From Pseudomonas viridiflava (GTDB taxonomy: Bacteria > Pseudomonadota > Gammaproteobacteria > Pseudomonadales > Pseudomonadaceae), in NCBI RefSeq assembly GCF_900591205.1, contig NZ_UUPU01000014.1:62001-126000 (forward strand): DNA of 64,000 nt, given 5' to 3'. The notes under the pieces were generated by a model that was not told the origin of the DNA, did not search any database, and worked only from the letters and a program-made list of their open reading frames with translations. A program made the translations under genes and the position numbers. Within the stretch, counting starts at the first letter, position 1. Every line of letters begins with the position of its first letter. This document shows, piece by piece, positions 57,697 through 64,000 of the stretch.

Positions 57697-58467
57697 TTAA
57701 GGCTGGCGGCCGGAGGCTTCGAGGATCAGGTCAGTGATTTCCTTGGCGTGGGACACCAGCGACAAATGGCTCGATGGCAGCTCGATCGTGGTGGCATTCA
57801 TGCGCTTGGCGAGGAAGCGTTCGAAGTCCGGGTTGATGGTCTGGTCATTGCTCGACACGGCATACCAGGATGGCTTGGTGTGCCAGGCGGCATTCACGGT
57901 GCGGCCGCTGAACAGGCTCTTGGCGATCGGTTGTTGCACGGCGTACAGCTCCAGGGCTTTGGCTCGCGGTACGTCGGCGGCGAAGTACTTGAGGAACGCG
58001 TCCTGGTTCAGGCTGAGGTAACCGTCGTGCTCCACCACGCCGGCGCGCACGGGGGTGGTAGGAAACTTGGCGGAGAGGGCGACGAAATCTTCGTTGGCGT
58101 CCGGCGCACGGGCCGCCACGTACACCAGTGAGCTGACTTTCGGGTTTACCCCGGCGTCGCTCACCACGGTGCCGGCGTAGGAATGGCCGACCAGCACGGT
58201 AGGGCCATCCTGTTGGTCCAGTACGCGGTGGGTGGCGGCGACGTCATCGGCGACTGAGGTCAGTGGGTTTTGTACGGCGGTCACATGCAGGCCGGCAGCC
58301 TGGAGGCGGGTGATCACTTCGGACCAGCTTGAACCGTCAGCCCACGAGCCGTGCACCAGCACCACGTTATTGGCTTTTACCGGTGCGACTGTGCCGGCCA
58401 TGGCGGTGCCGGTGCCCAGCATCAACAGGCTGGCGGCGATCAGGCAGAGTTTGCGTGCAGGTTTCAT
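57697..58467 (-). CDS. Secreted alpha/beta hydrolase (esterase-like)
   Basis: A 256-residue periplasmic hydrolase: signal peptide LCLIAASLLMLGTGTAMA, oxyanion motif VLVHGSWADGSSW, nucleophile VGHSYAG, acid near SNDQTINP and His in ELPSSHLSLVSHA. This subfamily resembles plant-type hydroxynitrile lyase/methylesterase relatives. Start ATG 58467 is preferred over a frame 12 codons longer. A dyad matching the one before DUF2790 lies 100 bases upstream, suggesting shared control. Substrate unknown. Confidence 0.87.
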   Translation of the reverse strand: MKPARKLCLIAASLLMLGTGTAMAGTVAPVKANNVVLVHGSWADGSSWSEVITRLQAAGLHVTAVQNPLTSVADDVAATHRVLDQQDGPTVLVGHSYAGTVVSDAGVNPKVSSLVYVAARAPDANEDFVALSAKFPTTPVRAGVVEHDGYLSLNQDAFLKYFAADVPRAKALELYAVQQPIAKSLFSGRTVNAAWHTKPSWYAVSSNDQTINPDFERFLAKRMNATTIELPSSHLSLVSHAKEITDLILEASGRQP

Positions 58468-58566
58468 TGGGGGGCCCCTTTCATCAGTGGGAAGTGGCGT
58501 CACCCGGTGTGGGTAACTGACGACTCCACTGTATGAAGTGAGGGGGGTGTGCAGACTTACAGCTTG

Positions 58567-58582
58567 ATTACAAACCTGTAAT
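58567..58582. promoter_or_regulatory. Candidate response-regulator site 2
   Basis: ATTACAAACCTGTAAT, an almost perfect dyad 100 bases upstream of the secreted hydrolase gene. Confidence 0.6.
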
Positions 58583-58676
58583 GCAATTGATTGAACGGGC
58601 GGCGTTTACAAGCACCGGGGTGATCCGTAGATTGCATCGAGCCGATTATTTGTAACAGCCACGAGGAAACCACGCA

Positions 58677-59354
58677 GTGTCCATCCGAGGTTCAGCCGTA
58701 TTTGCCCGCCGTTACCGCGCCTTTCTGTTCGATATGGACGGGACCTTGCTCAACTCCATCGCCGCCGCCGAGCGGGTGTGGAGCATCTGGGCTGAACGCC
58801 ACGGGCTGGATGTGGCGGCTTTTCTGGCGACCATTCATGGCGCCCGCGCGATTGATACCATCACCCGCCAGGCATTGCCCGGCGTCGATCCCGAGGTTGA
58901 GGCGCAGTGGATTACCGAGGCTGAGCTCAATGATGTCGAGGGTGTGATAGCGATTCCCGGTGCTGTCGCGTTTTTGAACAGCCTGCCAAGTGATCAATGG
59001 GCGCTGGTTACGTCTGCGCCCAGGGAGCTGGCGTTGCGTCGTATGCAAGCGGCCGGCATTGCGCCGCCGGCGGTGCTGGTCACCGCCGAAGATGTCGCCA
59101 TCGGCAAGCCGAACCCCGCTTGTTACGAGCTGGGAGCGCAGCGCCTGGGTGTGCCGGTGCAGGATTGCCTGGTATTTGAAGATGCGACGGTGGGCATTCG
59201 TGCGGGCGAGGCCGCCGGGGCGGATGTGATGGTCGTGACAGCAACACACCTCAAGCCGATGCTCACCGAGCATCCTTCGATAGACGGGTATGAAGCGTTA
59301 CGGGTGCAGCGCGCAGAGGACGGTTTGTTGGACTTGCACAAGCACGCGCTCTGA
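58677..59354 (+). CDS. HAD-superfamily sugar phosphatase (HxpA/YfbT-like)
   Basis: A 225-residue HAD phosphatase. Motif I FLFDMDGTLLNS (nucleophile and acid Asp), motif II VTSAPREL, motif III KPNPACYELG and motif IV FEDATVGIRAGEAAGA are all present; the cap segment GARAIDTITRQ resembles sugar-phosphatase HxpA/YfbT. GTG start at 58677 after GAGGAAACC. Cytoplasmic; likely dephosphorylates small sugar or polyol phosphates. Confidence 0.88.
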   Translation: MSIRGSAVFARRYRAFLFDMDGTLLNSIAAAERVWSIWAERHGLDVAAFLATIHGARAIDTITRQALPGVDPEVEAQWITEAELNDVEGVIAIPGAVAFLNSLPSDQWALVTSAPRELALRRMQAAGIAPPAVLVTAEDVAIGKPNPACYELGAQRLGVPVQDCLVFEDATVGIRAGEAAGADVMVVTATHLKPMLTEHPSIDGYEALRVQRAEDGLLDLHKHAL

Positions 59355-59360
59355 CAGTAA

Positions 59361-59391
59361 AAAGGCCGAGCCCTCTATCGGTCTCGGCCTT
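59361..59391. terminator. Terminator between convergent genes
   Basis: AAGGCCGAG and CTCGGCCTT form a 9-bp stem seven bases after the HAD phosphatase stop; it overlaps the end of the minus-strand gene. Confidence 0.65.
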
Positions 59392-59671
59392 GTTCGCAGG
59401 TGGCGGCTGCAGGCGGCGGCTGCATTCGATCGCTCCTCATCGCCTGGCGTGACAGCACCATCTCCCTGAGAATTTCATTGGCCAGCCGGGCAATCGCTTC
59501 GGCGCCGCGATAATGTGCCCGCACGATTCCGGTAATTGCGAAATGGTCGGTCTCAGGGCCGCTGAGCACGGCCGAAAGCGTGCCGTCGGCGTGCAGTGTG
59601 CAGGTGATTTTATAGCTGGGCAGGCGCGCTGCCAGCGCAGATTCGATTTGCGATTTAGACAGTGTGTCCAT
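59375..59671 (-). CDS. Small hypothetical protein, DUF1652-like
   Basis: A 98-residue cytoplasmic protein. The order IESALAARLPSYKITCTLHA, DGTLSAVLSGPETDHFAITG and IARLANEILREM recalls DUF1652, a Pseudomonas-specific small family, but the match by eye is weak. The last 20 residues are Arg/Pro-rich and overlap the terminator. Function unknown. Confidence 0.6.
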   Translation of the reverse strand: MDTLSKSQIESALAARLPSYKITCTLHADGTLSAVLSGPETDHFAITGIVRAHYRGAEAIARLANEILREMVLSRQAMRSDRMQPPPAAATCEQGRDR

Positions 59672-59765
59672 CAGCTTGCGCGCCTTTCAGTAACCGTGCA
59701 GACCCAAGCATAGGCCGTGTAGCACGCCTGTAAATACCGGCGATCCGATAGCGAATAACTGGCCA

Positions 59766-60017
59766 TCAGCGTGCTGCCTTGTGCGCGGTTTGTTGACACA
59801 TTTTACGCTGCACGGCCTTCTGAATCGGCTTGAGGCAGAACATGAACAGGTAGGTGCCTAGCAGCAGCGCCAGGTCCAGCCAGGAATGGGATTTGGCCGA
59901 GCCGGCGCCCTGGATCTCAAGCCTCAAACCATATTCCGCACCCACAAAGGCCAGCCCGATCAACAGGGCGATAGCCCAGGAAACGGAGGTATATGGCTGC
60001 GCGGTGGTAGGACTCAT
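59766..60017 (-). CDS. Small two-span membrane protein
   Basis: 83 residues with two membrane helices (VSWAIALLIGLAFVGAEYGL and WLDLALLLGTYLFMFCL) and a basic C-terminus (KAVQRKMCQQTAHKAAR), predicted N-in/C-in. Not assigned to a family. Start ATG 60017. Confidence 0.6.
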   Translation of the reverse strand: MSPTTAQPYTSVSWAIALLIGLAFVGAEYGLRLEIQGAGSAKSHSWLDLALLLGTYLFMFCLKPIQKAVQRKMCQQTAHKAAR

Positions 60018-60213
60018 CGACGTGCTCCTGAGCGCACACGGATGGCAAGGGTTCAGTCAGGTGATTCGGCTGTGAAGGGCGCCACAAGTTCCGGGCGTGA
60101 AGACAGTTTCATCTTGGGGCTAAGATGAGCGATCACGCCACCAGGACAAGAGCAGTTCGAAGGGGTCTTCGCCAGCCGTTACAGTGAACGAAAGGGCTGG
60201 CTACTGAGGTGCT

Positions 60214-60408
60214 TCAAGGCGTCTGGTTTTTATCCGGGGCAGTCAGGCCGGCCTGGATGCGCTGGTAAATCTCCTCGCGATGCACGGCAACATCCTTGGG
60301 TGCGTTGATGCCGATTCGTACTTGCTGGCCGCTGACGCCCAGGATGGTGATCGTGATGTCATCACCGATGTTTATGCTTTCACCGACTTTGCGGGTGAGT
60401 ATAAGCAT
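60214..60408 (-). CDS. rsmE: CsrA-family RNA-binding regulator RsmE
   Basis: A 64-residue dimeric translational repressor binding GGA motifs in mRNA 5' ends. [16 protein letters not shown] and the RNA-contact [12 protein letters not shown] are canonical. The [20 protein letters not shown] stretch and Gln/Lys-rich tail fit RsmE rather than RsmA. In the Gac/Rsm cascade it is titrated by small RNAs such as RsmY/RsmZ and controls secondary metabolism. Its own ribosome site, AAGGAG, contains GGA, so self-repression is plausible. ATG 60408 is the start; an ATG ten codons upstream precedes that site. Confidence 0.93.
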   Translation of the reverse strand: MLILTRKVGESINIGDDITITILGVSGQQVRIGINAPKDVAVHREEIYQRIQAGLTAPDKNQTP

Positions 60409-60655
60409 GGACTTCTCCTTGATTACTTTTAAGGACACATGTTTCAGACAGGGCAGATGTCGGATGTGTGTAGCTTACTGCTAAGCGCTTCCCTGTGACT
60501 GCCTCTTTTAGGACGCATAGAGGCGGCATTAATTCCCATGGCGGCATCATACAGGTCTGCGATACATCATTCGCATTGTTTAAGCCAACGTTTATGACGG
60601 CCAGAATAGACAGTGAATGATAAAGTTGCCTCTTTATCCTCAAAGGAGCAGGGCA

Positions 60656-61036
60656 GTGCGTAAAGTAGCGATGGCAATTGCGGTGTTGGCATTGGCCGGT
60701 TGCGGTGAAGGTAAAAGCGTCGATGCCCCCAAGGCCAAGCCTGTCACCACCGAAAGCCAGCCACAAACAGGCGCGATTGCCGCTCAGGAGTGGGATGTGC
60801 GGGTAGGCCCGCCGGACCACAAGTTGCAGGCGATCACCGACCTCACGGCCTGGTTGCTGGAACATGGTTTCAATTTTTATATCGTGAAGGTAGACGGCAA
60901 AGACGACGTGCTGTTGGGGCCGTTCGCAACCAAGGCTGAAGCCGAGGCCAAGCAGACATTGCTTAACGAGAAAATGGCCCGGGCCAAGAAAACCGACACA
61001 GTGTCTGAGATCATCGAGCATAACACCGCGCAGTAG
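60656..61036 (+). CDS. Lipoprotein with SPOR-like domain
   Basis: A 126-residue lipoprotein: MRKVAMAIAVLALAGC gives lipobox LAGC. The mature part (YIVKVDGKDDVLLGPFATKAEAEAKQ with a preceding helix) has the beta-alpha-beta pattern of SPOR domains, which bind peptidoglycan. GTG 60656 follows AAAGGAGCAGGGCA and is preferred to ATG 60617. Lies divergently from rsmE. Confidence 0.72.
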   Translation: MRKVAMAIAVLALAGCGEGKSVDAPKAKPVTTESQPQTGAIAAQEWDVRVGPPDHKLQAITDLTAWLLEHGFNFYIVKVDGKDDVLLGPFATKAEAEAKQTLLNEKMARAKKTDTVSEIIEHNTAQ

Positions 61037-61067
61037 CGGGCCGGATGGGCGGGAGTCCCGCCCACAT

Positions 61068-61463
61068 TCAACCGCAGGCTTTGAGATTTACCGGGCCGAC
61101 AAACTCATTGCCGCGCCCCATCACGCAGGCCACTGTCTGGTTGCGCTGGCGCTCCCAGGGTTGCACCGGGTAGGTCTTGTTCCAGGCTTCATACAGCTGA
61201 CGATCCTGTTTCGACAGGCGCAAGCCGTACTGCTTGCTCATGTAGAAATAGGTGCGCGCGATCATTCCGCGAATGGACGGGCGTGGCATGACCTTCTTGG
61301 CCTTGAAGTCCACCTGAGTCAGGCATGAACCGTACTGCCCGCGTTGCACCGGCAGCCAACCGAAACTGAAGTTGTTACGGTCACCATTGACATCATTATC
61401 CGATTGGACACCGCATTGACATTTTAAGTTTATTTGCAAAAAGTCGTTTAAATTCAAGCTCAT
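61068..61463 (-). pseudogene. endA: Endonuclease I (endA), 5'-truncated
   Basis: From DVNGDRNNFSFGWLP to the end the frame matches the C-terminal half of periplasmic endonuclease I (GSCLTQVDFKAKKVMPRP, SIRGMIARTYFYMSKQYGLR, EAWNKTYPVQPWERQRNQ). Normal length is about 230 residues; only some 110 remain. The signal peptide and the catalytic His segment that should precede VNGDR are absent and replaced by an unrelated AT-rich sequence starting near 61400. ATG 61463 therefore starts a chimaeric frame. Confidence 0.8.
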
Positions 61464-61515
61464 GACTGATATTTTGCTTGCCGAAGAATCCTATAAAATC
61501 GTGTCAACGTTGACA
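61387..61515. repeat. TTGACA/TGTCAA box cluster at the endA break, candidate element end
   Basis: TTGACA occurs at 61387, 61416 and 61510, twice as TTGACATTTT; TTGGACA at 61404; and TGTCAACGTTGACA at 61502-61515 is a perfect 14-base palindrome. Clustered short boxes beside a truncated gene resemble transposase-binding ends of TnsB/TniA-type elements. No transposase is in the window. Confidence 0.4.
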
Positions 61516-61907
61516 TTTTCGGTAGTCAGAAAAGGTCGGTTTTTTCCCGACGAACGGTACGTGCTGAGATAGCTTTTTGTAAGCGCAAAAACTCAGGCGC
61601 CTCACCTCAATCACTTTCCAAACAGGCTCAGTTGCCTTGAAAGCTGATCTCTTCGAAGGCCTTCACATTCTCTCGCCTGATTGCCCAGCAGCTTGTTCAT
61701 TACCCACCAAGGTGGTGAGTAACACGTGATTCATGATGCTGGCAGCTTGCCAGTCTTTCCGTATATGCTCCGACCACTGCATCACTACCAATCCCAGGTT
61801 TTCGGGAATGGTGTCGGCCTCTGCAAGGCTGCAACGGATGCGGCATTGCCGCCTTTATACCTGCCGAGGCGAGCCACCTCTCCTACCGTATAGGAGGGAG
61901 CTACGAC
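61516..61907. other. Leader region of the right-edge module
   Basis: About 390 bases without a supported gene. A frame from 61733 runs into the next gene but lacks a ribosome site. The last part holds AGGAGGG at 61892 and a 4-codon frame. Confidence 0.45.
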
Positions 61908-61922
61908 ATGGAGATTGCATGA
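61908..61922 (+). promoter_or_regulatory. Four-codon leader ORF overlapping the next start
   Basis: ATG GAG ATT GCA TGA begins nine bases after AGGAGGG and its stop overlaps the ATG at 61919 (ATGA). This suggests translational coupling, or simply a chance frame over the downstream ribosome site GGAG. Confidence 0.4.
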
Positions 61923-62971
61923 GTTTTTTTTCGGACGAAGAAATAGATTCCCTCAAGATCACTCGGATGATCCTGCACGTGGTGGGTACCAAGAACTTCG
62001 AGGCACTGCCGGAGCGCGCCTTGGAGGAGCAAGCATTTTTTATTGGTAAAATTGTGGACACGGCCACTGCGCCAGTGTTCATGTTCAAAGCTGTGTCCAC
62101 TACACGGAACGAAATCGAAGCCATTGCAGCTGGCGAAAAATCGTTTGTCGATGGTGCACAAAGCCTCGCAGCGAGCTTCAACAGGCAGCACGTGGTTGGC
62201 AGTGCTGATGGAGTTCTGCTCATGTTCGAGCTCGCGGTCAAAGACCCTGATGTGAAGATCTACAGTCTGATCAAGTACGACTACAAGCTTGCCTTGGAGC
62301 AGAATGACGGCGCTCCTGGGAAAAAGCTGCGCCGAATCGTAAATGCGCTGGTCGACGAGAAGAAGGCCATCCAGAAAACTGCACTTATTCGTGTCGTCGC
62401 TGGTACTGCGGATCAGGATATTTCCGCCACTGATCGTACTAAGCAAGGCGTAGACCTGACGGACTACTTTGCTGACTTCCTGGCGGTGAGTAGGGCGGTC
62501 TCAGACACTGAGCTGAGTGAAATCACTCGTAAGGTGCTCAAGGCGGCGTTACAGACCTGCATAGATCATCTGCCCGGTCAGGATGTGGCCAAGGCGCTCA
62601 AGAGAGCCCAGGCTAGTCTGGGCGGACGGAGACGCATTGATGAAGAAGCAATCGTCGAAGCAGTGTTACTGGCAGCAGGACATCCTGAAGATGAGAAAGT
62701 CGCTAACCGTCTGGAGCGTGAAACGCGCAGCCGTGTGAGAAAGAGCAAGCTGCACGAACTAAGTTTTAAACCAGATCGGCGGATTCTCCGGCAGCCCTAC
62801 ATGCGCAAGATCGTCACTACTGAAGGCGTCACCATTCTTTTCCCCGATAGGGTTGAAAACCCAAATGTAAAGGTGGTGGAGCTGAAAGGTGGAAAGAAGC
62901 AAATCATCGTGGATACAGACAGAGTTACGGAGGACAGCGTTGTCACACCAAAAGCTGGCCAACCTACTTAA
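61919..62971 (+). CDS. NA37 (nucleoid-associated)-like protein
   Basis: A 350-residue cytoplasmic protein. The order of blocks (VGSADGVLLMFELAV, KIYSLIKYDYKLALEQ, GVDLTDYFADFLAVSRAV and the final GVTILFPDRV followed by beta strands) fits the 37-kDa nucleoid-associated protein family, of which E. coli YejK is the model, but it is diverged. ATG 61919 has GGAG six bases upstream. The next gene starts inside its last 32 bases, so the two are coupled. Location beside a truncated endA suggests an acquired module; a role in defence or plasmid biology is inference. Confidence 0.55.
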   Translation: MSFFSDEEIDSLKITRMILHVVGTKNFEALPERALEEQAFFIGKIVDTATAPVFMFKAVSTTRNEIEAIAAGEKSFVDGAQSLAASFNRQHVVGSADGVLLMFELAVKDPDVKIYSLIKYDYKLALEQNDGAPGKKLRRIVNALVDEKKAIQKTALIRVVAGTADQDISATDRTKQGVDLTDYFADFLAVSRAVSDTELSEITRKVLKAALQTCIDHLPGQDVAKALKRAQASLGGRRRIDEEAIVEAVLLAAGHPEDEKVANRLERETRSRVRKSKLHELSFKPDRRILRQPYMRKIVTTEGVTILFPDRVENPNVKVVELKGGKKQIIVDTDRVTEDSVVTPKAGQPT

Positions 62972-64000
62972 CGACCTATCGCGTAAGGGGCAGGCGCTGA
63001 TCACCGAGGGAAATGCAGCGCTCATCGTGTCCAACCTGTCTGCTGATGCTGCTAGGTCAATTGTTCAAGTAGCCTCTGCCGCCTGGTCGATCACCACGTA
63101 CGACAGCGCCGGTGGCGAAACCGAGGTTGAAGAGGGGGATGAGGCTTTCGGGCCATTTCGTGCCGAGCTCTTAAAACCGTTACCAGAGCAGCACGATCAG
63201 ACTGCGGCGTTGTACATAGCCACAGAGGCAGGGTTCAAGGCTTTCCTCGACAATGGTCATTCCGCATCACGATGGTACATCCTAGGTCTGCAGAAGCCCT
63301 TCAATACTCGTTCTCGTACGTATGCCGATTGGGGTGTGGAGCAATCCTACGTCGCATCGCAAGCGACAAAGTCGCCCCGGCTTTTGGTGAAAGAGTACGC
63401 CGACGTCCGCACCGTGCCCGAGGATATTCGCCCCTGGTTGCTCGCAGATTGTCATGAGCTCGATGAAGCTGATCCGTTGCACGTTTTGTGGGCAACTCAG
63501 GCCTTTGACGCCCTAAGCCGTTGCTTCGCGAACGAGATCGATGCGACCGGGAGCAAGCTCAGTTTTAGAGGGCCGCCTAAGCTAAACCTCATGCTTCCGA
63601 AAGCTATGAATGGCGCCGTGCAGATCACGCTGGACGAATTCAAGGTTGTACAGGATGCTGCGGTTTGGGTGTACGAAAATGCGCGTGAAGCCGAAGTGAA
63701 GCATATCCTGCTGTCTGCTGAGATTGCTCGATCGGGTAGGGCGGATGGAGAGGCGCTGCAGTACTTCAGGGAGAACCTTGCTGCGGCGCTGGATTGCGGA
63801 AAGATCGCTTATCAGATGGCGGTCTCTGAGATCACCAAGGATACCCTCAAGTCTTTAGGAGACCTTCGCAAGGCCGTAACTGAAGAGACTTCCAAAGCGA
63901 CAGATGCGACCCGTCAGGCGATCGCAGCGATTTCGACAGCGCTGACTGTGGGCTTGGGCTTGATCGCTGCGCGACTAACTCTGCAGATCAACCCGTACCT
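62940..64000 (+). CDS. Unknown protein with C-terminal membrane segment (3' partial)
   Basis: An open frame of 353 codons runs off the right edge. TTG 62940 is the start: GGAGGA lies five bases upstream and it overlaps the NA37-like gene. It begins MSHQKLANLLNDLSRKGQAL. The first 260 residues are mixed alpha/beta without known motifs. From about 265 a helical, Ala/Glu/Lys-rich stalk (TKDTLKSLGDLRKAVTEETS) leads to a hydrophobic stretch STALTVGLGLIAARLTL near 335-350, probably a membrane anchor. Paired with an NA37-like protein, it may be the membrane effector of a two-gene system. Not recognised. Confidence 0.6.
   Translation, partial: MSHQKLANLLNDLSRKGQALITEGNAALIVSNLSADAARSIVQVASAAWSITTYDSAGGETEVEEGDEAFGPFRAELLKPLPEQHDQTAALYIATEAGFKAFLDNGHSASRWYILGLQKPFNTRSRTYADWGVEQSYVASQATKSPRLLVKEYADVRTVPEDIRPWLLADCHELDEADPLHVLWATQAFDALSRCFANEIDATGSKLSFRGPPKLNLMLPKAMNGAVQITLDEFKVVQDAAVWVYENAREAEVKHILLSAEIARSGRADGEALQYFRENLAAALDCGKIAYQMAVSEITKDTLKSLGDLRKAVTEETSKATDATRQAIAAISTALTVGLGLIAARLTLQINPY

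Overview
The window is chromosomal DNA from a Pseudomonas, most likely of the P. fluorescens group. Four things point there: the gene order uvrB, gltX, leuCDB, asd, fimV, truA, trpF, accD, folC, cvpA, purF, metZ; an RsmE-type CsrA protein; Pseudomonas-specific families such as DUF2790; and many REP-type palindromic repeats between genes. No database search was possible, so family names rest on motifs read from the sequence.

Positions 1-14640 are mostly ordinary chromosome: a degenerate methionine-aminopeptidase-like protein cut by the left edge, three lipoproteins, a succinate-semialdehyde dehydrogenase with its divergent LysR regulator, an aromatic aminotransferase, uvrB, gltX, tRNA-Ala and tRNA-Glu, a TetR/hydrolase pair, a thioesterase and dusC. 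Positions 14640-19130 hold an AT-richer accessory locus. A candidate HrpL-type promoter (hrp box) precedes a repeat-rich protein and two related proteins with a calpain-like Cys/His core. I read these as candidate type III secreted proteins.

Positions 19130-43770 are the conserved core: a five-PAS GGDEF-EAL protein, leucine biosynthesis with its LysR regulator, asd and a catalytically dead asd paralogue, fimV, truA, trpF, accD-folC-SPOR, cvpA-purF, metZ-SDR, tRNA-Val and tRNA-Asp, and a glutamylputrescine oxidase-like enzyme.

Positions 43956-48020 are a decayed integrative element at tRNA-Val(GAC). It is bounded by two 112-bp direct repeats and holds fragments of an integrase, baseplate J, a phage structural protein, a DNA adenine methylase, umuC and a LexA-boxed small gene. 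One AT-rich gene inside it looks intact: a PQQ-type sugar dehydrogenase with a C-terminal cytochrome c domain. An acyltransferase follows outside the repeat, possibly from a second element at the same site.

Positions 49579-61036 return to the chromosome: a FlxA-like protein, an MFS exporter, a GNAT protein, a DUF969-DUF979-pcp operon, a DUF2790 two-component operon and a secreted hydrolase that share a matching operator, a HAD phosphatase, rsmE and a lipoprotein. At about 61390 the endonuclease I gene loses its 5' part next to a cluster of TTGACA/TGTCAA boxes. Beyond it lies a two-gene module that continues past the right edge: an NA37 (nucleoid-associated)-like protein, then a protein with a predicted membrane segment. 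This looks like the edge of an accessory island.
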